Origin: Terriglobia bacterium
GTDB taxonomy: Bacteria > Acidobacteriota > Terriglobia > UBA7540
Length of the DNA: 43,592 nucleotides
Direction of reading: 5' to 3'
Assembly: GCA_035712365.1 (NCBI GenBank)
Contig: DASTAW010000043.1
Coordinates: 1 to 43,592 of the forward strand
Part shown: piece after piece, positions 19,155 through 29,463 of the stretch
How the letters are laid out: every line of letters starts with the position of its first letter
Numbering within the stretch: the first letter of the stretch is position 1
Program-made: the position numbers and the translations under genes
The notes under the pieces: model-generated
What the model saw: only the letters and a program-made list of their open reading frames with translations
Told to the model about the DNA's origin: nothing
The model's database searches: none

Positions 19155-20954
19155 ATGCAACGCGTGAATAAACCGAGGGGGAAAGCGGAGCTGCTCTCCG
19201 CGGGTGGCGTAATACTGTGTGTCCTGCTGGCGGCATGCCAGGGCTTCAGCGCGGACTATGGCAGGGTTTCGGGGAAGGTGACGGACGGCGCCGGCAACCC
19301 CATTTTGGGGGCGACGGTTTTATTAAGCGGACCCGGCATCGGCGCGCCCAACGGGTTGTTGGAAGGCTCGCTGGACAGGGTCTTTACGGACGCTCAAGGC
19401 AATTTCACCATCCGCCGTGTGGCTCCTGGCTGGTATTCCCTGCAGGTAATCTCGCCGGCAAAGCTGCCGGGATTTCGCGACAGGGTCCAGGTGCGGCCTG
19501 GTGTGACGACCCGTGAAGCTTTTGCGCTGGGCGACATCCTTTCCGGATTTCATTGGCCTCGCTCAGAAAATGATTCTCATGGCTGGGAACAGGGATGGAA
19601 ATGGATCCTGCGGACCTCAGGTTCAACCCGCCCCATTCTGCGGTATCGAAAGAATGACCGCGACCACCAGAAGGCGGCTGAACATACCCCCCTTCCTGCT
19701 CAGCGTGTGATTGCCATGGTCCCAAATGCTGGGGGCGGCAACGGTCTTTCAAGAGATACAGGGTCAGGGACTGTGGTTGCCTACCTTCGTCCCCTGGACG
19801 CAAACTCGGACGTCCTGGTGGCGGGTTCGGTCGACCGAAGCGATGCCAACGGTTCTTCGATCATCACTGAATACCGCAGGGGCCTTCTCAATCAAAATCA
19901 CGAGGAGATCAGCCTGGCAGTCCATCGGCTGGACCTTGGGGGAATCAATGGCCCGATTTCACCGACGGACGAGGGCGTCCCCATGTCGCGCGGCATGGTC
20001 TTGCGCTATGTACAGACCCGCCAGATCTCCAAAGATTTGACCCTGACGGCGGGATTTGAGATGAAGTATCTGAATTCCGCGGGGGACGCTGGCACCACCC
20101 AGCCGGAAATAGACCTGGCGTACACACTTGACTCTTCCACGGTCCTGAGTTTGAGTTACGGCTCGGACAGCCCGCAACAGCCGGACACCTTGCTGAAGCG
20201 GGTTGGCGATCTCAACGCGTTTCCCCAAATTACCCTTCAAAATTTTCGTCCGCGTCTTGAGACCGCCAGACACGCCGAGTTTCGCATCCGGCGGAAACTG
20301 CGTGGCGGGTCTCGAGTGGAGTTCGCAGCCTACCACGATGGTTTCCAGGATGTGGCCGTCTGGGGCCTGGGTGGAGCTCAGGACCTGGTGGATTCGCCTG
20401 CTGGAGGCAACGTTCTTATCACCCCCACCGGCAGGGCAGTGCTCAATGCGGGAAAGTATGGTTCTTCCGGCGCGGAGGTTGCCTACGACCGCAAACTGGG
20501 CCAGCGCGGGGAAATTGGCGTCATGTACGCCTTTGGTGGCGCTCTGGCGGTGGACCCGTCGATCCAATTCGGCCGCGGAGTTCCTGTGGAATCGGCGGAT
20601 CTGCCCGCCTATGTCCGCTCACAACTGACGCAAACGGTTTCGGGCAGGTTATCAACCTGTATTCCGGGTCTGAATACCCAGATCATCAGCACTTATAGCT
20701 GGCTTCCTGCCGGGCGCGTAACAGTCGTTGACCCGTACGGACAAAGCAGGATGGAGTTCCAGCCCTTCCTCGGCATGCAAATCCGCCAGCCGCTCCCAAA
20801 AATCGACATGCTGCCGCTGCGGATCGTTGCAATTGCTGATTTCAGGAATTTGTTAGGCCAGGGTTCCGTGTCGGTCAGGCAGGCCGACGGCACATCTGTT
20901 TTGCTGACGCCCGCTTATCGCAGCATCCAGGGAGGATTTGCGGTCCAGTTTTGA
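19155..20954 (+). CDS. carboxypeptidase-regulatory-like outer-membrane protein
   Basis: A 599-residue envelope protein. The N terminus is hydrophobic and contains LLAAC at 25-28 plus FSA, so it could be a lipoprotein (Cys28) or be cut after Ala33. Residues about 36-125 form a carboxypeptidase-regulatory (transthyretin-like) domain: GRVSGKVTDGAGNPILGATV, then FTDAQGNFTIRRVAPGWYSL. From about 200 to the end the sequence alternates as in beta-barrels and ends in GGFAVQF, a terminal phenylalanine typical of outer-membrane proteins. There is no TonB plug. It follows the GWxTD gene, and the pairing suggests a shared role at the outer membrane. The function is unknown. Confidence 0.82.
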   Translation: MQRVNKPRGKAELLSAGGVILCVLLAACQGFSADYGRVSGKVTDGAGNPILGATVLLSGPGIGAPNGLLEGSLDRVFTDAQGNFTIRRVAPGWYSLQVISPAKLPGFRDRVQVRPGVTTREAFALGDILSGFHWPRSENDSHGWEQGWKWILRTSGSTRPILRYRKNDRDHQKAAEHTPLPAQRVIAMVPNAGGGNGLSRDTGSGTVVAYLRPLDANSDVLVAGSVDRSDANGSSIITEYRRGLLNQNHEEISLAVHRLDLGGINGPISPTDEGVPMSRGMVLRYVQTRQISKDLTLTAGFEMKYLNSAGDAGTTQPEIDLAYTLDSSTVLSLSYGSDSPQQPDTLLKRVGDLNAFPQITLQNFRPRLETARHAEFRIRRKLRGGSRVEFAAYHDGFQDVAVWGLGGAQDLVDSPAGGNVLITPTGRAVLNAGKYGSSGAEVAYDRKLGQRGEIGVMYAFGGALAVDPSIQFGRGVPVESADLPAYVRSQLTQTVSGRLSTCIPGLNTQIISTYSWLPAGRVTVVDPYGQSRMEFQPFLGMQIRQPLPKIDMLPLRIVAIADFRNLLGQGSVSVRQADGTSVLLTPAYRSIQGGFAVQF

Positions 20955-21200
20955 GGTCCGTCCCACGGCGGGCGTTTGGAGATCGACCATGCAGGACATT
21001 GCAGTTATGCACGAGGGCGCTGCGCGCTTTCATACGGAGTTCCAAACATCATATGCTCGCTGTCCTGCCAGGCCGAAACGCTTGGGTGAGTGATGCAAGT
21101 TGTGCTGGAAATAAGAGAAAGGCCGTGACGATGGGAAGGAACCCCATTTGCCTGGAAGGTGCAGCAAGTTCTTGCTTTGTTCCGGGATAGTACAGGTTCT
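20955..21200. other. intergenic stretch before the kinase gene
   Basis: No gene, hairpin repeat or clear promoter was recognised here. A GTG at 21159 with GGAAG upstream is an alternative start for the kinase. A sigma-54-like site was looked for because of the neighbouring NtrC-type regulator, but the GG and GC elements do not have the required spacing. Confidence 0.5.
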
Positions 21201-24035
21201 ATGAGCGTTCGGGCCCCATACCGCTTCCTGACCCTCCTGCTCGCGATCGTGAGCGTGGCGCTCGTTATTTTTGCTTTCATCAACTTTCAACAAAGAAGGG
21301 TCTATCAACTTCCTACAGACGGCGTTTCCTGGGTAGCGACGCCTCAGGGTTTAAAGGCATGGAGCGTCAGTGCAAACTCGCCCGGGAAGCAGGCGGGAAT
21401 TGTTGCCGGCGACTTCCTTACGTCCATTGACGGCCACCCGGTTAAGACAACAGTTGACGCAAGCCGCGCGATTTTCGATAGTGGCGTGTGGTCCCGCGCC
21501 ACCTACGGCCTGGTTCGCGGCGGCGAGTCGTATGAGGCCAGCGTCGTGCTCGCGCCTGAAAACAATGCCAGGGGTATCCACGGTTACCTTGAAATTGTCG
21601 GAATCATCTATCTGATGATTGGGGCGTTTGTATTTCTGCGCCGCTGGTCGGCGGCAAAATCGCTGCACTTCTACCTCTTCTGCCTAGTGTCTTTTGTCCT
21701 TTACTGCTTCTCGTACACAGGCAAACTGAACCTTTTTGATTCTTCGGTTTACTGGCTCAATGTCACGGCCCTCCTGCTGCAGCCAGCGCTGTTTCTGCAT
21801 TTTTGTCTCACGTTTCCTGAAAAACCCCGGTTTGTTGAGGGGCGCACCTATTTACTGCCGGCTCTTTACGCTCCCGGCGCGCTTCTGTTGGCCTTTCACG
21901 CGCTGGTGATGGCTGGATTTGTGACTTTGCCGCTGCCGATGCTTTCTGTTCGCTGGTTGATCGACAGTCTGGAGATGGGCTACCTGGCGGTTTTTTCGGC
22001 CGCTGGCGTCTTCTTACTCTTCCGCTCGTATGGCCGCGCAAGCTCTCCACTGGCCAGGCAGCAACTTAAGTGGGTAACACGTGGGGCCGCTGTTGCCGTG
22101 ATTCCCTTCGCGGCTTTGTACGCCGTTCCATATTTCCTGGGTATGGGATTCATTCCGGCGGAATGGTTGAAGCTTTCGGTTTTCTCTCTCGTGCTGCTTC
22201 CCTTGACGTTTGGCTACGCCATTGTTCGATACCGCCTGATGGACGTTGACATGATTTTCCGCCGCGGCATTGCTTATGCTCTGGCAACCGCTGCGATTAT
22301 CGGCTTCTACTTTGGGCTGGTGTTCCTGTTTGCGGATTTTTTCCGCAACAATGCCCTGATTACAAGCCAGGGCGGATGGCTGCTGGCCATTGTGATTACA
22401 GCTCTGTTGTTCCAGCCTGTGGTTACGCGGATCCAGGCGAAGCTTGACCGGTTCTTCAACCGGGAACGCTATGACTACCGCAGGACGCTTCTGGATTTTG
22501 CGCGCGACATCGGGTCCGAGGTCCACGTCGACTCGCTGCTGGATCAGACGGTAGAGCGCCTGGCGGAAACGCTGGGGGTTGATCGCGTGGCCGCCTTCCT
22601 GAGGCCCGAAGCGGGGGAGTTCCGTCTGGCCAAGTCCCGCGGCCTCACCTTCGGGGGCGACCTCGACCTGAGCTTTCTCGACATGCCTGGGATTCAGGAA
22701 GGGAAGGGTTACCTGTTTTTTGAGAGCGTGAAGCATCCATCTGACACGCCGCCTTCCACCCGCTTGACGATTGAAAGGCTGGGTCTGCACTATTATCTGC
22801 CTTTGAGGGTGAAGGGGAAGACTCTGGGTTATCTGGCGTTGGGCAAGACTGAGGACGACGATTTTCTCTCCAGCGAAGATGTTGACCTGCTGCAGACCGT
22901 GTCCGGCTACATTGCCATCGCCGTCGAGAGTGCCAGGCTTTATGAATCTCTCGAGCGGAAGGCCCTGGAAAATCAGGCCCTCAAGGATTTCAGCGAGAAC
23001 ATCATCGAATCGATCGATGCGGGAATCGTGGCGTGGAATCCCGAACAGTTTATCGAGTCCTGGAATTCTTCCATGGAGACGCTGTACGGAATCCCGAGCG
23101 CCGAGGCTGAAGGGAAGCGGTTATCCGACATTTTTCCGCCGGACCTGATTTCCCAGTTGCCCCGGCATTCTGAGCCCTATCGCTCGTTGAATCTCTACAA
23201 GTTCCACCTGAAGAATGCTGTGGGACGTTCGTTGATCGTAAACCTCTCGACCGTGCCGCTTCTGGGCAAAGACGACCACGTGATTGGCCGCCTGCTGATC
23301 ATGAATGACCTCACCGCGCGGGTTGAGCTGGAAGACCAGTTGGTGCAGGCGGAAAAGCTTTCGTCAATCGGCATGCTGGCGGCCGGAGTTGCACATGAGG
23401 TGAATACTCCGCTGGCAGTGATTACCTCCCAACTGCAGATGATGATGCGACAGCTCCCTTCGGATGACCCCCACTCGCCCGTTCTGGACAGGGTCGTCAA
23501 GCAGGGTTTCCGGGCTTCAGAGATCATCAACAATCTGCTGAAATTCTCGCGGGTCAGCGGAAGCGAGCGCGTCGAATTGGAACTGAACAAGTCCATCCAG
23601 GAAACGCTCAGCCTGGCGGCTCCCATGCTTCGGGCCGCCAAGATCAGCCTGGAGTCGCGGCTGGACTCGGACCTTCCTACCATTCAGGGAAATGCCGGCA
23701 AGCTGCAGCAGGTTTTTATGAACCTGATTATGAATGCCCGCGACGCCATGCCTTATGGGGGAGACCTGACCGTGACGACCAGCGCCGTTGATTCCACCGT
23801 CTCAGTCGAAATCGTCGATAACGGTGTAGGCATTGCCCCGGAAAATCTCCGCAAGATCTTCGACCCCTTCTTTACAACGAAAGCAACCAATCGCGGTACG
23901 GGACTTGGTTTGGCGGTGAGTTACGGCATTATGCGTGAACACTCCGGGAAGATCTATGTCGACAGTACAGTCGGCCGCGGAGCATCGTTCCGGCTGGAAT
24001 TCCCCGCCTCCAGGAAACCGGTCAATGTCCTCTAA
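21201..24035 (+). CDS. membrane sensor histidine kinase with PDZ, GAF and PAS domains
   Basis: A 944-residue sensor. A first TM (about 9-28) leads into an extracytoplasmic PDZ-like domain (about 35-118, with GKQAGIVAGDFLTSIDGHPV). Seven or so TM helices follow (130-405), then a GAF domain (about 440-580), a PAS domain (about 590-710), the dimerisation domain with the phospho-accepting H732 in AAGVAHEVNTPLAV, and an ATPase domain with the N box NLIMNARDAM, G1 VDNGVGIAPENL and G2 GTGLGLAVSYG. Glycosylation or envelope signals could be sensed by the PDZ part, but the ligand is unknown. It overlaps the response-regulator gene by 11 bases. ATG 21201 was chosen; GTG 21159 would add 14 residues before the TM. 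Confidence 0.93.
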   Translation: MSVRAPYRFLTLLLAIVSVALVIFAFINFQQRRVYQLPTDGVSWVATPQGLKAWSVSANSPGKQAGIVAGDFLTSIDGHPVKTTVDASRAIFDSGVWSRATYGLVRGGESYEASVVLAPENNARGIHGYLEIVGIIYLMIGAFVFLRRWSAAKSLHFYLFCLVSFVLYCFSYTGKLNLFDSSVYWLNVTALLLQPALFLHFCLTFPEKPRFVEGRTYLLPALYAPGALLLAFHALVMAGFVTLPLPMLSVRWLIDSLEMGYLAVFSAAGVFLLFRSYGRASSPLARQQLKWVTRGAAVAVIPFAALYAVPYFLGMGFIPAEWLKLSVFSLVLLPLTFGYAIVRYRLMDVDMIFRRGIAYALATAAIIGFYFGLVFLFADFFRNNALITSQGGWLLAIVITALLFQPVVTRIQAKLDRFFNRERYDYRRTLLDFARDIGSEVHVDSLLDQTVERLAETLGVDRVAAFLRPEAGEFRLAKSRGLTFGGDLDLSFLDMPGIQEGKGYLFFESVKHPSDTPPSTRLTIERLGLHYYLPLRVKGKTLGYLALGKTEDDDFLSSEDVDLLQTVSGYIAIAVESARLYESLERKALENQALKDFSENIIESIDAGIVAWNPEQFIESWNSSMETLYGIPSAEAEGKRLSDIFPPDLISQLPRHSEPYRSLNLYKFHLKNAVGRSLIVNLSTVPLLGKDDHVIGRLLIMNDLTARVELEDQLVQAEKLSSIGMLAAGVAHEVNTPLAVITSQLQMMMRQLPSDDPHSPVLDRVVKQGFRASEIINNLLKFSRVSGSERVELELNKSIQETLSLAAPMLRAAKISLESRLDSDLPTIQGNAGKLQQVFMNLIMNARDAMPYGGDLTVTTSAVDSTVSVEIVDNGVGIAPENLRKIFDPFFTTKATNRGTGLGLAVSYGIMREHSGKIYVDSTVGRGASFRLEFPASRKPVNVL

Positions 24036-25422
24036 AGCAGGCGCCATTCTTATCATTGACGACGAAGCGGACGTGCTCGCCAGTCTCGATGAATTGATGC
24101 GGACTGAGGGCTACCAGACTGCAACGGCCTCCACTGCGGCAACAGGGCTGGAGCAACTGGAGAAAGCTCCGTACGACCTGGTCTTGCTTGACATCAGTCT
24201 TCCGGATTCCAATGGAATTGACGTGCTGAGGACCATCAAGCGGGACTCGCCGGAGCTTCCGGTGATCATGATCACCGCTTACGATTCCAGTCAGGTTGCC
24301 TTTCAGGCCTCTCGCGAGGGCGCCGAAAGTTACGTCACCAAACCCTGGGACAATGACAAATTGCTGCTCGAGATTCGAAATCTGCTGGACCGGTCGCGGT
24401 TGCAGGTGGAAAACGTTTTGCTGCGGCGCGCCCTCAAGCGTTTCGGCCTGCCCAACGTGGTCGGAAAAAGCGAGCGCATGCAGAAAGTTTACGACCTCAT
24501 CACCCAGGTCGCGGCCAGCCGCGCGACGGTGCTGATTACCGGGGAAAGCGGGACCGGCAAGGAATTGGTGGCCAAAACGATCCACGCCACGAGCCCTCGG
24601 GCAGACAAGCCTTTTGTTCCAGTCAATACCGGTTCGATGCCCGTGGACTTGCTTGAAAGCACGCTGTTTGGGCACGTTAAGGGAGCTTTTACTTCGGCCA
24701 TTGCCACTAAGCGGGGCTTGTTTGAGGTTGCGGATCAGGGCACCATTTTCTTTGACGAGATCGGGACCATCGGGGTGGATACGCAGGCGAAGCTGCTGCG
24801 CGTGATTCAGGAACGCGAGTTCATGCGGCTTGGCGGCACAGAAAGCATCAAGGTGGATGTGAGGATTTTGGCGGCCACCAACTCGGACCTCAAGCAGATG
24901 GTCCAGGCGAACAGGTTCCGCGAAGATCTTTACTACCGGCTGAACGTTATCAGCGTCCATCTGCCGCCGCTGCGCGAGCGCAAAGAGGACATTCCCCTCC
25001 TCGTAGACCATTTTCTGGTGAAGCATTGCAATGAAAACGGCCGCGAGGGTCTGAAGTTTTCTCCCGAGGCCATGAAGGTCCTGATGGACCACGACTGGCC
25101 GGGCAACGTGCGGGAACTGGAAAATGCAGTCGAGCGCGCCGTGGTTCTGGTTTCTGGTCCCCTGATTGGGCCGGAGGCGCTGCCCGAACAGTTGTTCGAG
25201 CCGCGCCGGGAGGGGCTGCGGACATTGGCAGAAGAGCAGGTTGACGGGCGTTCGCTGTTTGAAGTTGTGGAGGGCTTTGAAAAAAGAGTTATTCTCGATA
25301 TGCTCTCCCGGACAAACTGGAGCCAGACCGATGCCGCCGACCGTTTCAAGATTCCCTTGTCCACTTTGAATCAGAAAATCAAGCGTCTCAGAATTGACGT
25401 AAAGCAACAAAGGAAAACCTAG
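24025..25422 (+). CDS. NtrC-family sigma-54-dependent response regulator
   Basis: A 465-residue regulator. The receiver domain (1-122) has D12, D13, the phospho-acceptor D56 in LLDISLPDSNG, T84 and K106. The AAA+ domain (about 145-375) has Walker A GESGTGKE (173-180), Walker B IFFDE (241-245) and arginine-rich RFREDLYYRLNV. The sigma-54 contact loop reads GAFTSA (220-225) in place of the usual GAFTGA. A Fis-type helix-turn-helix (about 432-458, WSQTDAADRFKIPLSTLNQK) binds DNA. It starts inside the end of the kinase gene, so kinase and regulator are made together. The loop substitution keeps the essential Phe and Thr, so activity is probably retained. Target genes cannot be read from the window. 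Confidence 0.95.
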   Translation: MSSKAGAILIIDDEADVLASLDELMRTEGYQTATASTAATGLEQLEKAPYDLVLLDISLPDSNGIDVLRTIKRDSPELPVIMITAYDSSQVAFQASREGAESYVTKPWDNDKLLLEIRNLLDRSRLQVENVLLRRALKRFGLPNVVGKSERMQKVYDLITQVAASRATVLITGESGTGKELVAKTIHATSPRADKPFVPVNTGSMPVDLLESTLFGHVKGAFTSAIATKRGLFEVADQGTIFFDEIGTIGVDTQAKLLRVIQEREFMRLGGTESIKVDVRILAATNSDLKQMVQANRFREDLYYRLNVISVHLPPLRERKEDIPLLVDHFLVKHCNENGREGLKFSPEAMKVLMDHDWPGNVRELENAVERAVVLVSGPLIGPEALPEQLFEPRREGLRTLAEEQVDGRSLFEVVEGFEKRVILDMLSRTNWSQTDAADRFKIPLSTLNQKIKRLRIDVKQQRKT

Positions 25423-25489
25423 GCCAGCGCACGTCCGGGATTTGTTGGCTGCGCCTCCTGCCCGCCACAAAAGCAGTATGTTCAGGCTC

Positions 25490-26326
25490 CTACCGGAAAA
25501 TGAAGAAGCCAGACGGCATTCGATGGAAATGCTGTGTCTGGAGAAACAGCAGGAGCATCAGGGTCCCGTTGTAGGCAAGGTGGAGGACAAAGCTGGGAGT
25601 GAGAGAGCCTGTCAGACCTCGAACGATCGAGAATGTAAATCCCACAATCAGAATCATGACGACATTGTTCCACGCCCCCCAGTATTCCGGGATGTGCAAT
25701 CCCGCAAACAGGATGGCTGTGGCCACAATGGCGAATGTAAGGCCGCCGTGTTTCTCAAAGAAAGCAAACAGCAGCCCACGAAACAGAAGTTCCTCCATGA
25801 ACGGAGCTACGATGACGGCGAAGGCTGCTATTGCATATGCCGACGTGGGAGAATTGAACAATTTTTCGAGCGGGAAACCCTTCCGTTCCGGCAGTAAAGG
25901 AGGAACGATCATCACAACCAGCGAGAGAGCGGCGCCTCCCAGCAGGTAACGTATCGTGTGATGGGCTGAAAGCCCCTTCCACTTCAGAGCACCCAGGAAA
26001 GAAGTCTTGTAATACCATGTAATGAAAAAATAGACGTACGCCAGCAGAAGCAGATACCAGACCAGTTGGATCGTCAGGAGGAAGATTACATTGGTCTGCA
26101 AACCTTGTAGGGGGAGCTTCCAATGCAAGAGGGGCCTGAGGAAAGCATATCCGATGAATACCAGGAAATTTGCGGCCACCAGGGTGAAAAAACCAACCGC
26201 AATAAAAATCAGGAGATCACGAATCCTCCAGGTTTCCGGCAGCGGCCTGGCATCCAATTCGACCGTCGATTTTTCTGCCAGATTGCTCGATTCATTGCTG
26301 CGTTCAGTTTCGAAATGGAAGGTCAT
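25490..26326 (-). CDS. CPBP-family intramembrane glutamic protease
   Basis: A 278-residue polytopic membrane protein with a soluble N-terminal ~35 residues and about seven TM helices. The CPBP (Abi/CAAX-protease-like) motifs are complete: E178 and E179 with R183 in PFMEELLFRGLLFAFF, H211 in FAGLHIPEYWG, and H249 with N253 in FVLHLAYNGTL. Members cleave membrane or prenylated substrates; bacterial substrates are mostly unknown. It lies 78 bases downstream of uvrA on the same strand and is convergent with the regulator gene, 67 bases away. Co-transcription with uvrA is possible, although no functional link is obvious. Confidence 0.93.
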   Translation of the reverse strand: MTFHFETERSNESSNLAEKSTVELDARPLPETWRIRDLLIFIAVGFFTLVAANFLVFIGYAFLRPLLHWKLPLQGLQTNVIFLLTIQLVWYLLLLAYVYFFITWYYKTSFLGALKWKGLSAHHTIRYLLGGAALSLVVMIVPPLLPERKGFPLEKLFNSPTSAYAIAAFAVIVAPFMEELLFRGLLFAFFEKHGGLTFAIVATAILFAGLHIPEYWGAWNNVVMILIVGFTFSIVRGLTGSLTPSFVLHLAYNGTLMLLLFLQTQHFHRMPSGFFIFR

Positions 26327-26404
26327 AGGATTTTGCGGCGGTGGCCCGGAAGCACATCAGGTATGCATTTCACTTCCCAGACTTTGGCTTCGGGCCGGGC
26401 CGCT

Positions 26405-29245
26405 CTAGAGCACCGGCACCGAAGCATCCCTGCCGGACGGTCCGGGTTGCTGGTCCAGGAGCGCGGCCAGAGCCTGACCTGTGAACGACTTTTCCACACA
26501 CGCCACCTCTTCAGGTGTTCCCTGGGCTACGATGCGACCGCCTGCCTCGCCGCCCTCAGGACCCAGATCGACAATCCAGTCAGCCTGTTTGATGACATCG
26601 AGGTGGTGCTCGATGATGATGACGGTGTTGCCCAAATCTGTCAAGCGGTTAAGGACTTCGAGCAACTGCTTGACGTCGTCAAAGTGCAGGCCGGTTGTGG
26701 GTTCGTCCAGAAGGTATAGCGTGCGGCCGGTCTGGCGTCGGCTAAGTTCGCGAGCGAGTTTGATTCGCTGAGCTTCACCGCCGGAGAGAGTCGTGGCGGC
26801 CTGACCCAGATGAATGTAACCCAGCCCGACATCCTCGAGGGTCTGCAACTTCTGCCGGATTTGCGGTATGTTTTCGACAACGGGCAGCGCGTCAGTGACT
26901 GTTGTATCCAGCAGGTCCGCGATCGAATAGCCTTTGTACTTGACGGCAAGGGTTTCCGTATTGTAGCGGCGCCCGTTACAGACTTCGCAAGTCACAAACA
27001 CGTCGGGCAGGAAATTCATCACGATGCGCCGCATGCCGTCACCCTGGCAGGCTTCGCACCGCCCGCCCTTGACGTTGAAGCTGAAACGGCCGGCTCGATA
27101 TCCGCGCTCGCGGGATTCCGGCAGCATGGCGAAGAGTTCCCGAATCGGTGTGAAGACGCCGGAATACGTTGCGGGATTTGATCGTGGCGTGCGCCCGATC
27201 GGAGCCTGGTCAATCACGATCACTTTGTCAATTTGCTCAACACCGGCTATTTTGCGATGCTGGCCGGGCTCATCGATGGCCCGGTAAAGCTTACTGGCCA
27301 GCGCCCTGTAAAGGATGTCGTTCACCAGTGTTGATTTGCCCGACCCGGAGACCCCTGTCACCACCACAAGGAGACCCAGCGGAAACCTGACATCAATGTT
27401 CTTCAGGTTATTCGCGCGAGCCCCCAGCACGGCGAGAGACTTCCCATTCGGCGAGCGCCTCTTTTCCGGGACGGGAATGCGACGGGTGCCGGAAAGATAT
27501 TGGCCCGTCAAGGAAGTTTCGCAGACGGCCACCTGTTGCGGCGGTCCACAGGCGACAAGCGCGCCGCCGTGCTTGCCGGCGCCGGGGCCCAGATCAATGA
27601 CGTAATCGGCGCGGCGAATGGTTTCCTCGTCGTGTTCGACCACCAGAATCGTGTTGCCCATGTCTCGCAGCCGCTCGATGGTCCCCAGCAGCCGCCGGTT
27701 ATCGCGAGGATGCAAGCCGATGCTCGGCTCATCCAGCACGTAAAGAACGTCGCGCAGCTTGGAGCCGATTTGTGTCGCCAGGCGGACCCGCTGGCTTTCG
27801 CCGTTTGAAAGTGTCGCGGCCGATCTGTCCAGACTGAGGTAGCCCAGCCCAACGGTATTCAGAAACTCCAGCCGGGCAGCAATCTCGTTCAGGATGCGCC
27901 GCGCCAGCAGCTCCCCTCGCGCGTCCAGCTTGATGCGACCGACGGCCTTCTGAGCTTCGCCCACCGGCAGAGCAGTGAAATCCGCAATCGAAAGGCCCGC
28001 AACTTTGACAGCCAGGCTTTCCTGCCTCAATCGTTTGCCACTGCACTGCGGACAAGGCATTGCGGAGGTGTAGCGCTCAAACCATTCGTGGTAGCTCTCG
28101 GAATTCGTCTCCGTATACCATCGCTCGAGGAGCGGAATGATTCCTGCGAATCCGGCACGGCGTTGCGAACCCCGTTGGCGATTCCCGTAGAGGATCAGGT
28201 TTTGAATCCTGGCGGGAAATTGCTCGAAGGGCGTGCGAAGGTCAAAGCCAACCTGTTCCGCCAGACGAGCCAAGCTCCGCTGAAGATGGCGCGAGCCCGA
28301 CCCCGGACCCAAACCGCCGGCAAACAGTGGCCGCGTCCAGTCCACGACAACTTTGGCAGGATCGAAGGTAAAACGGCTGCCCAGTCCCCGGCACGCTTCA
28401 CAGGCGCCATAGGGACTGTTGAATGAAAATGACCGCGGTTCAAGCGCTGGAATGTTGCTGCCGCAATGGACGCAGGCCCACTCCTGGGAATAAAGGTGCT
28501 CGTCACCGTTCACCACCGTGACCTGGACGATCCCCTTCGCCAGCTTCATGGCCGTTTCGATTGAGGCCGAGAGCCGGCTTTCGACTCCGGGCTTAACCAG
28601 CAACCGGTCTACCAGCACTTCAATGGTGTGGTTTCGCCTGCGGTCCAGCCGAATCTCTTCGTCGAGTTGGAGCAACTGCCCATCGACACGTACCCGGACG
28701 AATCCCTCGCGCCCCAGTTGATCAAACAGGTTGCGGAACTCGCCTTTTCTCCCGCGCACAACGGGCGCGAGAATCATGATGCGCGGGTTCCCATCGTCTC
28801 CGGCCCTGCCAGTCTGGAGCGCCATGATGGATCCCACGATTTGTTCCGTCGTCTGGCGTGAGATGGGCCTCCCGCATTTTGGGCAGTGGGGTACTCCAAT
28901 CGTGGCGTAAAGGAGGCGGAGATAATCGTAGATTTCTGTGATGGTGCCAACTGTCGAGCGAGGGCTGCGGCTGGTGGTTTTCTGCTCGATGGAAATTGCA
29001 GGGCTCAGCCCTTCAACCGCGTCAACGTCCGGGCGCTGTAACTGGTCCAGGAACTGCCGCGCATATGCGGAGAGAGTCTGCGCATATCGGCGCTGCCCTT
29101 CGGCGTAAATGATGTCAAATGCCAGGCTCGATTTGCCTGACCCGCTTAACCCGGTCACCACAGTAAACCTGTTGCGCGGGATCGAGACGTCGATATTCCT
29201 AAGGTTGTGCTGGCGGGCTCCCCGGACTGTAATTTGTTTGAGCAT
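26405..29245 (-). CDS. uvrA: excinuclease ABC subunit A
   Basis: A 946-residue UvrA, the damage-recognition ATPase of nucleotide excision repair, working with UvrB and UvrC. It has two ABC-type halves: Walker [10 protein letters not shown] near residue 31 and [16 protein letters not shown] near 640, with signatures [17 protein letters not shown] and [16 protein letters not shown]. Zinc-binding cysteines are present: [14 protein letters not shown]...[15 protein letters not shown] and CEACQGDGM...[13 protein letters not shown] 29245 fits the conserved start [19 protein letters not shown] and has AGAGGGG upstream; the frame is open 14 codons further. The length is typical. A perfect palindrome at 29371-29384 lies about 125 bases upstream and may regulate the gene. 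Confidence 0.98.
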   Translation of the reverse strand: MLKQITVRGARQHNLRNIDVSIPRNRFTVVTGLSGSGKSSLAFDIIYAEGQRRYAQTLSAYARQFLDQLQRPDVDAVEGLSPAISIEQKTTSRSPRSTVGTITEIYDYLRLLYATIGVPHCPKCGRPISRQTTEQIVGSIMALQTGRAGDDGNPRIMILAPVVRGRKGEFRNLFDQLGREGFVRVRVDGQLLQLDEEIRLDRRRNHTIEVLVDRLLVKPGVESRLSASIETAMKLAKGIVQVTVVNGDEHLYSQEWACVHCGSNIPALEPRSFSFNSPYGACEACRGLGSRFTFDPAKVVVDWTRPLFAGGLGPGSGSRHLQRSLARLAEQVGFDLRTPFEQFPARIQNLILYGNRQRGSQRRAGFAGIIPLLERWYTETNSESYHEWFERYTSAMPCPQCSGKRLRQESLAVKVAGLSIADFTALPVGEAQKAVGRIKLDARGELLARRILNEIAARLEFLNTVGLGYLSLDRSAATLSNGESQRVRLATQIGSKLRDVLYVLDEPSIGLHPRDNRRLLGTIERLRDMGNTILVVEHDEETIRRADYVIDLGPGAGKHGGALVACGPPQQVAVCETSLTGQYLSGTRRIPVPEKRRSPNGKSLAVLGARANNLKNIDVRFPLGLLVVVTGVSGSGKSTLVNDILYRALASKLYRAIDEPGQHRKIAGVEQIDKVIVIDQAPIGRTPRSNPATYSGVFTPIRELFAMLPESRERGYRAGRFSFNVKGGRCEACQGDGMRRIVMNFLPDVFVTCEVCNGRRYNTETLAVKYKGYSIADLLDTTVTDALPVVENIPQIRQKLQTLEDVGLGYIHLGQAATTLSGGEAQRIKLARELSRRQTGRTLYLLDEPTTGLHFDDVKQLLEVLNRLTDLGNTVIIIEHHLDVIKQADWIVDLGPEGGEAGGRIVAQGTPEEVACVEKSFTGQALAALLDQQPGPSGRDASVPVL

Positions 29246-29370
29246 GCAGACACTGCCCCTCTGGCGCGTAACGCGAGTTGAGGGCAATCTACCATCTTAA
29301 AACCTCGCTCACTGTCCGTCAAGGAAGCCGGGGCGTTATGCAGGGCCGGTCTGCTTTTGACAATGTAAAC

Positions 29371-29384
29371 GTTTCAGTTGAAAC
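29371..29384. promoter_or_regulatory. palindrome upstream of uvrA
   Basis: GTTTCAGTTGAAAC is a perfect dyad (GTTTCA-GT-TGAAAC), and an overlapping second palindrome, AAACGTTT, lies at 29367-29374. It sits in the otherwise featureless gap 29246-29463 upstream of uvrA. A damage-response operator is one possibility, but it does not match the classic LexA boxes of other phyla. No clear promoter hexamers were found around it. Confidence 0.4.
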
Positions 29385-29463
29385 CATTTAGCGGAAAGCG
29401 GCGATTGCAAAAACGATTCAGGTTCGAGGCTGGCACTGGAGTGGTCGAAAAGGCTCAAGCCGG

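Noticed and set aside
21130-21200. Sigma-54 promoter upstream of the kinase gene
   Set aside because: TGG and TTGCT words are present, but the GG to GC spacing does not fit a -24/-12 element.
24022-25470. 482-residue frame antisense to the NtrC-type regulator
   Set aside because: It is the shadow of a gene with complete receiver, AAA+ and helix-turn-helix motifs; the composition (many His, Gln and Arg) is that of antisense translation.
29357-29385. Plus-strand promoter starting with TTGACA in the uvrA upstream gap
   Set aside because: No acceptable -10 lies 16-18 bases downstream and no plus-strand gene follows.
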